A stretch of 62,627 nt of DNA from Sphingomonas sp. (GCF_026460985.1 NZ_JAPKNM010000082.1:1-62627); one strand, 5' to 3'; shown: positions 8,616 through 17,749, counted from the first letter of the stretch. Numbers and translations: made by a program. Notes: a model not told the origin generated them from the letters alone.

Positions 8616-10190
8616 ATGGCGCTGACTGGGGAATTGTTCGTCGCTTCGAAGCGCGTGTCGCGGGATGGTCCGGGCTTCAAGGCAGTCGCCGCGGCGACCG
8701 GTGCCGAGATCGAGCCGAGCTTCACCGTCGCCACGACCGAGGATGTCGAGGCCGCCACGGCTGCCGCCGAGGCAGCCTTCCCGATCTATTCGAACCTGCC
8801 GCGCGAGGAGCGCGCCAAGTTCCTCGAGGCGATCGCCGAGGAGATCGAGGCGCTGGGCGACACTTTGGTCGAGCGCGCGATGCAGGAGAGCGGCCTGCCC
8901 CAGGCGCGGCTGACCGGCGAGCGCGGCCGCACCGCGGGCCAGCTCCGGCTGTTCGCCAAGGAGCTGCGGCTCGGCGAGTATCTGCGCGCGCGCATCGATC
9001 ACGCCATCCCCGATCGCCAGCCCGCGCCCAAGCCCGACCTGCGGCTGCGCATGGTGCCGGTCGGCCCGGTCACCGTGTTCGGCGCGTCGAACTTCCCGCT
9101 CGCTTTCTCGGTGGCGGGCGGCGACACTGCCTCGGCGCTGGCGGCGGGCTGCCCGGTGATCGTCAAGGGTCACTCGGCGCACCCGGGCACTTCGGAGCTG
9201 GTCGCCGGCGCGATCACGCGCGCCGCCGAGAAGACCGGCATGCCCGCCGGCGTGTTCTCGCTGATCAACGGCGCGGGCAACACGGTCGGCTCGGCGCTCG
9301 TCACCGATCCGCGGATCAAGGCGGTCGGCTTCACCGGCTCGCGCGGCGGCGGCACCGCGCTGATGAAGCTCGCCGCCAACCGTCCGGTGCCGATCCCGGT
9401 CTATGCCGAGATGAGCAGCATCAACCCGGTGTTCCTGCTCCCCGGCGCGCTCGCCGCGCGCGCGGAAGCGCTGGGCAAGGGCTTCATCGCCTCGCTGACG
9501 ATGGGCGCGGGCCAGTTCTGCACCAATCCCGGCCTCGTGCTCGCACTCGAGGGACCCGATCTCGACCGGTTCGTGACCTCGGCTTCGGACGCACTGTGCG
9601 GCGCGCCGTCGCAGGTGATGCTGACCCCCGGCATCCACCGCGCCTATGAGAGCGGCGTCGCGCGCTGGGCCTCGGCGCCCGCGCTCAAGCTGGTGGCCGA
9701 AGGGCAGGAGCCGGCCGGACCGACCTCGGGCCGCGGCGCGCTGTTCACGATGACCGGCGCCGACTTCATCGCCGATCCGAGCCATGCCGAGGAAGTGTTC
9801 GGCGCCGCCTCGCTGCTCGTGCGCTGTGCCGATATCGAGGAGCTCACCAAGGTGATCGGCCTGCTCGAGGGCCAGCTCACCGCGACGCTGCACCTCGAGG
9901 AATCGGATACCGGGCTGGCGCAGCAATTGCTGCCGGTGCTCGAGCGGCTCGCCGGGCGCATCCTCGCCAATGGTTGGCCGACCGGCGTCGAAGTGACCGA
10001 CGCGCAGGTCCATGGCGGGCCCTTCCCGTCGACCGCGGACGGCCGCAGCACCTCGGTCGGCACGCTGGCGATCGACCGCTTCCTGCGCCCGGTCGCCTAT
10101 CAGGATCTGCCCGCCGTGCTGCTCCCGGCCGATCTGCGCGACGGCGAGGCGGGCATCCCCCGCCGCGTCGACGGCAAGCCGACGCTGTAA
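8616..10190 (+). CDS. NADP-type aldehyde dehydrogenase, probable 2,5-dioxovalerate (alpha-ketoglutarate semialdehyde) dehydrogenase
   Basis: 524-residue ALDH-superfamily enzyme. The catalytic Cys302 is in GAGQFCTNPG and the general-base Glu265 in YAEMSSINPVF; the cofactor loop FTGSRGGGTAL and the ASNFPLAFSVAGGDTASAL segment are present. The length and the MSSINPVF/QFCTNPG variants are typical of KGSADH enzymes, which oxidise 2,5-dioxovalerate to 2-oxoglutarate at the end of oxidative pentose and uronic-acid pathways. A FadR-type regulator lies directly upstream. No other pathway enzymes are in view, so the substrate is inferred from family resemblance only. A GC hairpin follows the stop. Confidence 0.9.
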   Translation: MALTGELFVASKRVSRDGPGFKAVAAATGAEIEPSFTVATTEDVEAATAAAEAAFPIYSNLPREERAKFLEAIAEEIEALGDTLVERAMQESGLPQARLTGERGRTAGQLRLFAKELRLGEYLRARIDHAIPDRQPAPKPDLRLRMVPVGPVTVFGASNFPLAFSVAGGDTASALAAGCPVIVKGHSAHPGTSELVAGAITRAAEKTGMPAGVFSLINGAGNTVGSALVTDPRIKAVGFTGSRGGGTALMKLAANRPVPIPVYAEMSSINPVFLLPGALAARAEALGKGFIASLTMGAGQFCTNPGLVLALEGPDLDRFVTSASDALCGAPSQVMLTPGIHRAYESGVARWASAPALKLVAEGQEPAGPTSGRGALFTMTGADFIADPSHAEEVFGAASLLVRCADIEELTKVIGLLEGQLTATLHLEESDTGLAQQLLPVLERLAGRILANGWPTGVEVTDAQVHGGPFPSTADGRSTSVGTLAIDRFLRPVAYQDLPAVLLPADLRDGEAGIPRRVDGKPTL

Positions 10191-10201
10191 GCTTCGACAT
10201 T

Positions 10202-10223
10202 CGCCCTCCCAACAGGGAGGGCG
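10202..10223 (+). terminator. Hairpin after the aldehyde dehydrogenase gene
   Basis: A perfect 9-bp stem CGCCCTCCC/GGGAGGGCG with loop AACA lies 12 bases after the stop codon. There is no T-run, so termination strength is uncertain. It may be a remnant of the GC-rich palindromic repeat family. Confidence 0.45.
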
Positions 10224-10321
10224 TGGCGCTCGTCCCGCCGGCGCGACGTTCGGCCCGCCGAACGTTGCGCCGGCTTTCGAAGCCATTAGGCTGGGCTCTT
10301 CAACTCCGAGGAGTCCAGCCT

Positions 10322-10741
10322 ATGCGTATGCTGCTGCTTGCCGCACTGACCATCGCCACGCCTGCCCTTGCGCAGGAGAGGGACGAGGCGGGCGCCCGCG
10401 CCGCGGTGAACCATTATCTCGCCGGCCACGCCACCGGCAGCGCGGCGGAATTCACCGCCGCCTTCCACCCCAAGACGATGCTCTACTGGAACCGCGACGG
10501 CGCCTTCGCCGAGCGGACCATCGCCGACTATATCGCCGCCGCCCCCGGCAAGCCCGCCGCCGACGAGGCCCAGCGCCGCCGCTCGATCGAGAGCCTCGAC
10601 GTCACCGGCAACGCCGCCATGGCCAAGGTGGTGCTCGATTATCCGAGCGTGCGCTTCACCGACTATCTCTCGCTGGTGAAGGCCGATGGCGAGTGGCGGA
10701 TCGTCAACAAGATCTTCAACGTGGAGCGGAAGGCGCCGTAG
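10322..10741 (+). CDS. Secreted NTF2-like (lumazine-binding/SnoaL fold) protein
   Basis: 139 residues with a clear signal peptide (MRMLLLAALTIATPALA, cleavage before QE). The mature domain has the NTF2-like layout: helix (ARAAVNHYLAGHATG), AEFTAAFHPKTMLYW, and closing beta strands (AKVVLDYPSVRFTDYLSLVKADGEWRI) ending in IVNKIF, the hallmark of the putative lumazine-binding family. Its role is unknown; such proteins often act as small-molecule binding or accessory subunits. The ATG has GAGGAG 8 nt upstream. It stands alone between two repeats or hairpins. Confidence 0.85.
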   Translation: MRMLLLAALTIATPALAQERDEAGARAAVNHYLAGHATGSAAEFTAAFHPKTMLYWNRDGAFAERTIADYIAAAPGKPAADEAQRRRSIESLDVTGNAAMAKVVLDYPSVRFTDYLSLVKADGEWRIVNKIFNVERKAP

Positions 10742-10756
10742 GGCGCGGGCGCACTT

Positions 10757-10883
10757 AATCCTCCCCCGCCAGGGGGAGGTGGCAGGCGCAGCCTGACGGA
10801 GGGGGAGGAATCACTTCGGCCAGCGGTCGCTTACCTCCCCCTCCGTCGCCTTTGGCGACACCTCCCCCTGGCGGGGGAGGATT
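10757..10883. repeat. GC-rich palindromic repeat, type A (copy 2)
   Basis: Ends AATCCTCCCCCGCCAGGGGG and its inverted mirror ending GGGGGAGGATT, the same as at 6962. Inner arms GGAGGTGGC and GACACCTCC pair across the variable middle. It lies between convergent genes (NTF2-like and galM) and could also stop transcription from both sides. Confidence 0.85.
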
Positions 10884-10908
10884 GGGTCGGTGGCGTCCGC
10901 TGCCCTCC

Positions 10909-11949
10909 CTACCCAAACGCCTCCTTCACGTCCCCCGCCGTCCGGAACCGGAACGCCATGTCGTGGCGATATTCCTGGCCCGGGTCGAGCCGCGCCGAGG
11001 GGAAGTCCGGCTTGTTGGGGCTGTCGGGGAATTTCTGCGGCTCGAGGCACAGCCCGCCGCGCGCGGGATAGATGCCGCCGCCGGTGCCCGGGGCGCCGTC
11101 GGCCAGGTAATTGCCCGTGTAGAACTGCACGCCCGGCTCGGTCGAATGCACTTCCATCACGCGGCCCGAAACGGACTCGAACAGGGTCGCGATGCGGCGG
11201 ATCTTCCCGGACGCGCCGTCGAGCACGAAATTGTGATCATAGCCGCGGCCGAGCTTGAGCTGGGTGTCGGCGATCTCGATGTCGCGGCCGATCGGCTTGG
11301 GCGTGCGGAAGTCGAACGGCGTGGCCTCGACCGCGCGCAGCGCCCCGATGGGGATCAGCTCGGTATCGACGGGCGTGATCCGGCTCGCCGGGATCTGCAG
11401 CACATGATCGAGGATCGTCGTGCCGCTGCCTTCGCCCGCCAAGTTGAAATAGGCGTGGTGGGTGAGGTTGATCACCGTCGCACGATCGGTGGTCGCGCGG
11501 AAGTTGATCGCCAGCCCGTCCGCCTCCAGCGCATAGCGCACGCGGACATGGAGATTGCCCGGAAAGCCGTGATCGAGGTGGGGACTGACGAGCGCGAAGG
11601 TCACCGAATGGGCGTCGCGCGCCTCGACCGTCCAGTCCTGCAAGTCGAAGCCCTTCGGCCCCGAGTGCAGGCTGTTCGCGCCTTCATTGGCGGTCAGGCG
11701 ATATTCGGTGCCGTCCAGGCTGAAGCGCGCGCCGCCGATCCGGTTGGCATAGCGCCCGGCGACCGCGCCGTAATAGCGCGGGTGCGCGCGATAGTCGGCG
11801 AGGTCGCGATAGCCGAGCACGACATTGGCGGCCTTGCCGTCGCGTCCCGGCACCTCGAGCCGCCGCAGCGTCGCGCCGAGCGTGAGCAGCTCGGCGCGAT
11901 AGCCGCCGCGGGCGATCTCGATCCTCTCGATCGGGCCGCCCGTCGTCAC
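10909..11949 (-). CDS. Aldose 1-epimerase (mutarotase)
   Basis: Interconverts alpha and beta anomers of aldoses such as glucose. The 346-residue protein shows the galactose-mutarotase layout: NRIGGARFSLDG at 69-80, LHSG (H95), THHAYFNL with catalytic H164/H165, and catalytic Glu303 in CLEPQKFPDSPN. The GTG start overlaps the beta-glucosidase stop by 4 nt (GTGA), so the two are translationally coupled. The pairing fits: glucose released from beta-glucosides is a beta anomer. No signal peptide is seen, unlike its partner. Confidence 0.93.
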   Translation of the reverse strand: MTTGGPIERIEIARGGYRAELLTLGATLRRLEVPGRDGKAANVVLGYRDLADYRAHPRYYGAVAGRYANRIGGARFSLDGTEYRLTANEGANSLHSGPKGFDLQDWTVEARDAHSVTFALVSPHLDHGFPGNLHVRVRYALEADGLAINFRATTDRATVINLTHHAYFNLAGEGSGTTILDHVLQIPASRITPVDTELIPIGALRAVEATPFDFRTPKPIGRDIEIADTQLKLGRGYDHNFVLDGASGKIRRIATLFESVSGRVMEVHSTEPGVQFYTGNYLADGAPGTGGGIYPARGGLCLEPQKFPDSPNKPDFPSARLDPGQEYRHDMAFRFRTAGDVKEAFG

Positions 11950-14411
11950 GGCTTGGGGCAGACCGAGGCGTTGGGATCGGAGACGATGCGCACGTCGGCT
12001 ATGCTGAGCTCGAACGGCCCCGATGCCTCGATCACCAGCGGCGCAGAGACCTTGGCGAGGTCGACCCCGTTCTGCTGATAGCATTTGAGGAAGACCTTGG
12101 CGGTCTTCCAAATGCCGGTCTGGCCGGTGAACAGGCTGGTCGCGTCGATCGCCCCCTTGTTGGCGCCGCCTTCCATCGACAGGCTGACCTTGCCCGCCGG
12201 GGCGCGGTCGACCCGGTAGCTGATCTGGAGCGAGAGATCGCCGTTCGCCTCGCGCGTGAGGTCGAGATCGCCGCCGCCGATCCGCAGCGTCGCCGGGCCG
12301 TTCGGCCAGGTCAGCTGCTGCGCGCCTTCCTGCGTCTGCGGGCCGTCGACCGTCCGCCGCGTGATCCGGCTGTCGGTCGCGAAGGAGAAGGGCGCGGGCG
12401 TCACGCCCTTGGCGAAATAGGTGCTGGTGTTGCCGAGCGACGGATCGAGGCCCGCCTCCTCGCTGAGCGCCGGCACCGTGCCGCCCTTGGCATAGGTCAG
12501 GCCGTAGCCGAGCGCGAAGAGCGGGTCGTAGCCCGGCTTGCCCTTGTTGTTCGCGAATTGCCCCGCGGTTTTGGGCCAGCTGAACGACAGGCGGCCCTTG
12601 AAGTCGCTGCGCGGTTTGCCGGCCGCGTCGCCGACCAGCACATCGGCCACCGCCCCGCCCTCGCTGCCCGGCAGCCATGCCGCGACGAAGGCGTCCGAGG
12701 CGTTGAGCTCGGGGTTCACCCAGAGCGGACGGCCCGAGAGGAACACCGACACCACCGGCACGCCGGCGGCCTTGAGCTTCTTGAGCAGCCCCAGCGCCTG
12801 CTTGTCGCCGGGCTGGAACTCCAGCGTGCGGATGTCGCCGCGCATCTCGGCATAAGGCTGCTCGCCGAACACGACGATCGCCACGTCGGGCTTGGTCGTG
12901 AAATTGCCGTCCGCCGAGAGCGTCGCGGTGCCGCCTGCGGCCTCGACCGCCTTCTTCACGCCCGCGAAGATCGTCTCGCCATTGGGGAACAGCTCGTTGC
13001 CGTTGCCGTCGCCCTGCCAGCTGAGCGTCCAGCCGCCGGTCTGCATCCCCATCGAATCGGCGCCGGGGCCCGTGACGAGCACCTTCGCGGTCGCCTTGAC
13101 CGGCAGCACGCCATTGTTCTTGAGCAGGACGAGCGACTTGGCGGCCGCCTCGCGGGCGAGCGCGCGATGCTCGGGGCTGCCGAGCACGCCGGCCTTGCCC
13201 TCGATCGGGCGCGCCGGATCGAACAGCCCGAGCTTCGCCTTGACGCGCAGGATGCGGCGCACCGCGTCGTCGACTCGGCTCATCGGGATGGTGCCGTCCT
13301 TGACGTGCTTCACCGTCGATTCGAACAGGCCCTTCCAGCTGTCCGGCGCCATCGCCATGTCGAGCCCGGCGTTGAAGGTCGCGGCGCAATCGGTGTTGGT
13401 GCAGCCGGGGATCTGGCCATGGCCGTTCCAGTCGCCGACGATGAAGCCCTGGAAGCCCATCTTGCCCTTGAGCACGCCGGTGAGCAGCGACTTGTTGCCG
13501 TGCATCTTCTGGCCGTTCCAGCTGTTGTACGACGCCATCACGGTGAGCGTGCCGGCATTGACCGCGTTCGGATAGCCCGCGCCGTGGATCGCGATCAGCT
13601 CTTCCTCGCTGACGCGCGTATCGCCCTGGTCGATGCCGTTGAAGGTGCCGCCGTCGCCGAGGAAGTGCTTCGCCGATGCGGCGACATGGCCCTTCTGGAT
13701 GCGGTCGGCGGTGGTGGGCTCGCCCTGGAGCCCGCGGATCATCTCGCCGGCATAGGAGCGGACGATCGCCGGATCCTCCGAATAGCCTTCGTAGCTGCGG
13801 CCCCAGCGATCGTCCTGCGGCACCGCGAGCGTCGGGCCGAACGCCCAGTCGGGGCCGGCGGCCGCGGTCTCGGCGGCGGTGGCCGCGCCGATGCGGCGGA
13901 TCATCGCGGGATCGTTGGCGGCGCCGAGGCCGATATTGTGCGGGAAGATCGTCGCGCCGATGACGTTGTTGTTGCCGTGGACCGCGTCGACCCCGAAGAT
14001 CAGCGGGATCGCGACCTGGCCGGGGCGCGGCTCCATCGCGACGGCGCGGAAGGCGCGGGTGGTTTCCACCCAATCGGCCTGGGGCGAGCGGTCATTGCCC
14101 GAGAGCGGCGGCGAATTGCCGCCCGCCAGGATCGAACCGAGCGGATATTTGCGCAGATCCTCGGGCTTGATGCTGGCGATGTCGGCCTGGATCATCTGCC
14201 CGACCTTCTGCTCGAGCGTCATCTTCGCCATCAGCTCGGAAACGCGCTTCTCGGTCGCGGCGTCGACCAAGCCCTGGCTCGCGGCGCTCGGCCACTTGGC
14301 GGGATCGGCGACGGTGGGGCCTTCCGACAGCGCTGTCGGCGCTTGCTGCGCCAAAACCGGCGCGGACCAGAAAATCGTGGTGGCAAGCAACAGCTTCGTT
14401 CCAGGCCGCAT
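11946..14411 (-). CDS. Glycoside hydrolase family 3 beta-glucosidase (exo-acting, secreted)
   Basis: 821 residues with a signal peptide (LLLATTIFWSAPVLA, cut before QQ). The N-terminal GH3 barrel shows KHFLGDGGT at 249-257 and the nucleophile Asp327 in FIVGDWNGHG. The GH3 C-terminal domain includes KSLVLLKNNGVLP and VVFGEQPYAEMRGD. A third beta-rich region extends past the usual GH3 end, as in ExoP-type exo-1,3/1,4-beta-glucosidases. The start has a strong GGAGGAG site. A LacI-type palindrome lies 26-39 bp upstream of the start. It forms an operon with the mutarotase. Exact glucan specificity cannot be read from the sequence. Confidence 0.93.
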   Translation of the reverse strand: MRPGTKLLLATTIFWSAPVLAQQAPTALSEGPTVADPAKWPSAASQGLVDAATEKRVSELMAKMTLEQKVGQMIQADIASIKPEDLRKYPLGSILAGGNSPPLSGNDRSPQADWVETTRAFRAVAMEPRPGQVAIPLIFGVDAVHGNNNVIGATIFPHNIGLGAANDPAMIRRIGAATAAETAAAGPDWAFGPTLAVPQDDRWGRSYEGYSEDPAIVRSYAGEMIRGLQGEPTTADRIQKGHVAASAKHFLGDGGTFNGIDQGDTRVSEEELIAIHGAGYPNAVNAGTLTVMASYNSWNGQKMHGNKSLLTGVLKGKMGFQGFIVGDWNGHGQIPGCTNTDCAATFNAGLDMAMAPDSWKGLFESTVKHVKDGTIPMSRVDDAVRRILRVKAKLGLFDPARPIEGKAGVLGSPEHRALAREAAAKSLVLLKNNGVLPVKATAKVLVTGPGADSMGMQTGGWTLSWQGDGNGNELFPNGETIFAGVKKAVEAAGGTATLSADGNFTTKPDVAIVVFGEQPYAEMRGDIRTLEFQPGDKQALGLLKKLKAAGVPVVSVFLSGRPLWVNPELNASDAFVAAWLPGSEGGAVADVLVGDAAGKPRSDFKGRLSFSWPKTAGQFANNKGKPGYDPLFALGYGLTYAKGGTVPALSEEAGLDPSLGNTSTYFAKGVTPAPFSFATDSRITRRTVDGPQTQEGAQQLTWPNGPATLRIGGGDLDLTREANGDLSLQISYRVDRAPAGKVSLSMEGGANKGAIDATSLFTGQTGIWKTAKVFLKCYQQNGVDLAKVSAPLVIEASGPFELSIADVRIVSDPNASVCPKP

Positions 14412-14436
14412 CTCATCTCCTCCGTATTGTTCTTCG

Positions 14437-14450
14437 TGTTAGCGATAACG
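14437..14450. promoter_or_regulatory. Possible LacI-family operator
   Basis: TGTTAGCGATAACG is a near-perfect palindrome (GTTA-GCGA-TAAC). It closely resembles TGTTAGCGCTAACA-type sites used by LacI-family repressors of glycoside genes in Gram-negative bacteria. It lies in the 44-bp gap just upstream of the beta-glucosidase gene. No LacI-type regulator is in the window. Function is inference from position and symmetry. Confidence 0.4.
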
Positions 14451-14455
14451 CAAAT

Positions 14456-15979
14456 TCATCGCCCGAGTCCATCTGCCAGCCAGAGCGCCGCCTGATCGGG
14501 GCTTTGCTTGTCGGCGTCGCGGTCGACCCGATAATTGGCCTCGCGCATCTTCTCCACCGGAATCGCGCCGATCAGCGGGCGCAACGCCGCCTGGAAGCGT
14601 GCGTCGCCCGCGCGGGGCGGAGCGAGCAGCAGGATCGCGTCATATCCGGGGATCGCGCCTTTGGGATCGGTGAGGATAGCGAGCCTGTCGGCGGCGATGC
14701 GTCCGTCGGAGGAGAAGGCCGGGATCACATCGGCCTCGCCGCTCGCCAGCGCGCGGTACATGAAGGTCGGCTGATAGGGTCGCGCCGACTTGAAGGCGAG
14801 GCCATAGGCACGGCGCACCGCGGCCCATTCGGGTCGCTCGAGGAACTCGACATCGGTGGCGAAGTCGAGCTCGCCCGCCTGGGGCGCAAGGTCGCTCAGG
14901 CTGGCGATGCCGCGCCGCCGGGCATCGTCGCCGCGCATCGCGAAGGCATAGGCATTCTCGAATCCCAGCGATCCGAGCAGGGTCACCCCGTGCGTCGCCT
15001 TGGCCCATCTGGCGACGCCGTCGACGATCGCGGCGCGCGGCGGCACGTCGGTGCGGTGCATCTGGTTGGTCCAGATCGTCCCCGAATAATCGACATAGAC
15101 GTCCACGTCGCCCGCCGCGAGCGCCCCGAACGCCACCGCCGAGCCTAGCCCCTCGCGGTAGCGCACTTTGTATCCCGCGGCCTCGAGCCGATGCCCGATC
15201 AACCGGGCGAGGATATATTGTTCGGAGAAGCCCTTGGCGCCGATGGTGACGGTCCCGCGCGCCGCGGGCCAGGCCGGCGCCAGCGCGACCGCCGCGGCGA
15301 CGAGCAATGCGGCGAGGCTCGCCCAGACCAGCCCGCGCCTGCGCCGGGCGATGCCGTGCTCGGCGAGCCCCAGCAGCGCGTCGACCGCCAGCGCCAGCCC
15401 CGCAGCGGCGACGCAGCCGGCGAGCACCAGGGTCCAGTTCTGCGTCTGCAGCCCGGCGAAGATCAGGTCGCCCAGGCTCGGCTGGCCCACCGTGGTCGAG
15501 AGCGTCGCCGCGCCGATCGTCCACACCGCGGCGGTGCGGATGCCGGCCATCAGCATCGGCGCGACCAGGGGCGCCTCGACCAGCCACAGCCGCTGGCCGC
15601 GCGTCATCCCCATCGCATCGGCGGCCTCGAGCACCGCGGGGTCGAGATTGGCGAGCCCGGTCACGCCGTTCCGCAGGATCGGCAGCAGCGCATAGAGCGA
15701 CAGCGCGAGCAGCGAGGGCAGGAAGCCCAATGCCGGGATGCCGCCGCCGACCAGTGCCGAGAGCCACAACAGGATCGGATAGAAGAGCGCGAGCAGAGCG
15801 AGGCTGGGGATGGTCTGGACGAGGCTGGCGAAGCCCAATGCGATGCGACCGACGCTGCGGTTGCGCGACGCGAGCACCGCGAGGGGGAGGCTGACGACGA
15901 GGCCGAGCAGCAGCGCGGAGAAAGCGAGCAGCAGATGCTGCGCGAGCAGCTCGGGGACGCGAGCGAAGGCGGGGATCAC
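14456..15979 (-). CDS. Osmolyte (glycine betaine/choline-type) ABC importer: permease fused to substrate-binding domain
   Basis: 507 residues. The first ~240 form a multi-span permease with the EAA-type loop EAADAMGMTRGQRLWLVEAP at 119-138. From about 243 to the end is an OpuAC-type binding domain (TIGAKGFSEQYILARLIGH; VYVDYSGTIWTNQ; FMYRALASGEADVIPAFSSDG). This fusion is known in the quaternary-amine transporter family. The start is GTG at 15979, because its Shine-Dalgarno GGGGGAGGA lies 4 nt upstream, inside the end of a palindromic repeat. The ATPase gene lies upstream on the same strand, across that repeat. The likely substrate is glycine betaine, proline betaine or choline; not proven. 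Confidence 0.9.
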   Translation of the reverse strand: MIPAFARVPELLAQHLLLAFSALLLGLVVSLPLAVLASRNRSVGRIALGFASLVQTIPSLALLALFYPILLWLSALVGGGIPALGFLPSLLALSLYALLPILRNGVTGLANLDPAVLEAADAMGMTRGQRLWLVEAPLVAPMLMAGIRTAAVWTIGAATLSTTVGQPSLGDLIFAGLQTQNWTLVLAGCVAAAGLALAVDALLGLAEHGIARRRRGLVWASLAALLVAAAVALAPAWPAARGTVTIGAKGFSEQYILARLIGHRLEAAGYKVRYREGLGSAVAFGALAAGDVDVYVDYSGTIWTNQMHRTDVPPRAAIVDGVARWAKATHGVTLLGSLGFENAYAFAMRGDDARRRGIASLSDLAPQAGELDFATDVEFLERPEWAAVRRAYGLAFKSARPYQPTFMYRALASGEADVIPAFSSDGRIAADRLAILTDPKGAIPGYDAILLLAPPRAGDARFQAALRPLIGAIPVEKMREANYRVDRDADKQSPDQAALWLADGLGR

Positions 15980-15980
15980 A

Positions 15981-16123
15981 GATCCTCCCCCAGCTTGCTG
16001 GGGGAGGGGGACCATCGCGCAGCGATGGTGGAGGGGCCGCCGGCGTAGCCGGCGGACTTCGTCCGCCGCCCCTCCACCAGCCTGCGGCTGGTCCCCCTCC
16101 CCGAGACGAGCTCGGGGAGGACT
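15981..16123. repeat. GC-rich palindromic repeat, type B (copy 3)
   Basis: Outer ends are GATCCTCCCCC...GGGGGAGGGGGACC and GGTCCCCCTCCCC...GGGGAGGACT. The middle holds further hairpins (CCATCGC/GCGATGG, GCCGGCG/CGCCGGC). It lies inside an operon between the ABC ATPase and permease genes, and its edge is the ribosome binding site of the permease gene. Read on the minus strand one frame is stop-free and gives LPELVSGRG...SPSKLGED, the same peptide as the insertion in gluQRS. Confidence 0.88.
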
Positions 16124-16136
16124 TGGAGCGCACCCC

Positions 16137-16904
16137 TCACTTCTCCAGCTCCGCCAGCCGGTGCGCCTGTTCGCGCGGGACCGCGACCAGCGCGTCGGCG
16201 ACCGCACCGGCCTTGCCCGACAGCAGTTCGCGTGGGCCCGCGTCGGCGACGATCCGGCCCGCCGCCATCACCAGCACGCGGTCGGCGAGCAGCAATGCCT
16301 CGGCCATGTCGTGGGTGACCAGGATCGTGGTCAGCGCCATGCGGTCGTGCAGCGCGCGGATCGCCTTGCCGAGCCCGTCGCGAGTGACCGGGTCGAGCGC
16401 GCCGAACGGCTCGTCCATCAGCAGCAGTCCGGGCCGGCACGCGAGCGCGCGCGCCACGCCGACGCGCTGGCGCTGGCCGCCCGAAAGCGCGTCGGGCATG
16501 CGTGTCCCCAGCTCGGGGGCGAGCTCGACCAGGTCGAGCAGCTCGGCCACGCGCGCCGCGGTGTCGCGCTCGCCCGCCAGCCGAAGTCCGATCGCGACGT
16601 TCTGCGCCACGCTCATATGCGGGAACAGCCCGATATTCTGGAAGACATAGCCGATCCGCCGACGCAGCAGGTGCGGGGGCTCGGCGTCTACGGGCATGCC
16701 GCCGATCCGCACTTCGCCTGCGCTCGGCGCGATCAGCCGGTTGATCGTCTTGAGCAGGGTCGACTTGCCCGATCCGGAGGCGCCGACCAATGCGACGAAG
16801 CTGCCGGCGGCGATCTCCAGCGACACGCCGTCCACGGCCTTCGCGCCGCCCGCATAGACCTTACTGACATTTTTGAAGGTAAGGCTGCGCGATTGCTCTG
16901 GCAT
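16137..16904 (-). CDS. ABC transporter ATP-binding protein, quaternary-amine uptake type
   Basis: 255-residue ATPase that powers the downstream fused permease/binding protein. It has Walker A GASGSGKST (41-49), Q-loop YVFQNIGLFPHMSV, signature LSGGQRQR (140-147), Walker B LLLMDEPFGALD (160-171) and the H-loop THDM. The FQ(N/S)IGLFPHM(T/S)V motif and overall form match OpuA/OpuC/ProV-like subunits. It has no C-terminal CBS domains, which are often used for osmotic sensing in OpuA. A 143-bp repeat separates it from the permease gene. Confidence 0.93.
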   Translation of the reverse strand: MPEQSRSLTFKNVSKVYAGGAKAVDGVSLEIAAGSFVALVGASGSGKSTLLKTINRLIAPSAGEVRIGGMPVDAEPPHLLRRRIGYVFQNIGLFPHMSVAQNVAIGLRLAGERDTAARVAELLDLVELAPELGTRMPDALSGGQRQRVGVARALACRPGLLLMDEPFGALDPVTRDGLGKAIRALHDRMALTTILVTHDMAEALLLADRVLVMAAGRIVADAGPRELLSGKAGAVADALVAVPREQAHRLAELEK

Positions 16905-16957
16905 CGCCGGCTTTTGTGCGGGATGAAGCGCAAAAGGTCAAAACGGGAGAGGGGCGG

Positions 16958-17749
16958 ATGGCGGGCGAGAAGGCGATCTTCATCACCGGCGGGGCGTCGG
17001 GGATCGGGCAGGCGGTCGCGAAGCTGTTCGCGAGCCGCGGCTGGCGCGTCGGGCTCGCCGACGTCAACGCCGCCAGGCTCGAGGCGACCAGGGCGATGCT
17101 GCCCGCCGACATGGCGACGACTCACGTCATGGACGTGCGCAATCGCGACCAATGGCAGGGCGCGCTCGCCGCCTTCGCCGAAGCCAGCGGCGGCCGGCTG
17201 GATGTCCTGTTCAACAACGCCGGCATCGCGGTGGGTGGACCCTTCGCCCAGGCGAGCGACGACGAGATCGACCGGATCGTCGGTATCAACCTGGTCGGCG
17301 TGATCAACGGCGCGCGCGCGGCCTATCCCCTGCTCAAGGCGACGCCGGGCTCGGCGCTGGTCAACACCGCCTCCGCCGCGGCGATCTACGGATCGAGCGG
17401 GCTCGCGCTCTATGCGGCGGTCAAGTTCGGCGTGCGTGGCTTCTCCGAGGCGCTCGACGCCGAATGGGCGCTCGACGGGATCAAGGTCCGCGTGGTGATG
17501 CCGAGCTTCATCGACACGCCTTTGCTCGATTCGACCGTGTCGGGCACCAACCGCACCGCGCGCGAATCGGTGCAGGCGGCGGGGCTCGAGTTCACGCCGC
17601 TCGAGCAGGTGGCCGAGGAGATCTGGTCCGGCATCGCGCGCGACAAGGTGCACGTCATCATCGGGAAGACCGCGCGCCGCCTCGCCTTCGCCGCGCGCTG
17701 GATGCCGAAGGCGCTGCGCAAGGAGATGCGCCGCGGCGCGATCGCCTAA
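16958..17749 (+). CDS. Short-chain dehydrogenase/reductase (SDR)
   Basis: 263-residue classical SDR. It has the cofactor motif TGGASGIG at 10-17, NNAG at 86-89, an active-site Ser near 139 and Tyr152-x3-Lys156 (YAAVK). The start is the ATG after GGGAGAGGGGCGG; an upstream in-frame ATG at 16916 has no site. The Asp after strand 2 (GLADVN) suggests NAD(H) preference. The substrate is unknown. It is transcribed divergently from the ABC importer, and its 3' end overlaps the convergent phhB by 4 nt. Confidence 0.9.
   Translation: MAGEKAIFITGGASGIGQAVAKLFASRGWRVGLADVNAARLEATRAMLPADMATTHVMDVRNRDQWQGALAAFAEASGGRLDVLFNNAGIAVGGPFAQASDDEIDRIVGINLVGVINGARAAYPLLKATPGSALVNTASAAAIYGSSGLALYAAVKFGVRGFSEALDAEWALDGIKVRVVMPSFIDTPLLDSTVSGTNRTARESVQAAGLEFTPLEQVAEEIWSGIARDKVHVIIGKTARRLAFAARWMPKALRKEMRRGAIA

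Noticed and set aside
6960..10286. A 1100-codon open frame on the minus strand across the GntR and aldehyde dehydrogenase genes
   Set aside because: It crosses a palindromic repeat and several real genes, is Arg/Ala/Gly-rich without domains, and conflicts with well-supported plus-strand proteins.
12558..14495. Long plus-strand open frame opposite the beta-glucosidase gene
   Set aside because: Composition is that of an antisense shadow (His/Arg/Ala-rich), while the minus strand encodes a complete GH3 enzyme.
16137..16440. An alternative minus-strand frame giving LPELVSGRG...LGEDL fused to the end of the ABC ATPase region
   Set aside because: The real ATPase frame has all motifs and its own stop at 16137; the other frame only shows that the repeat is stop-free.
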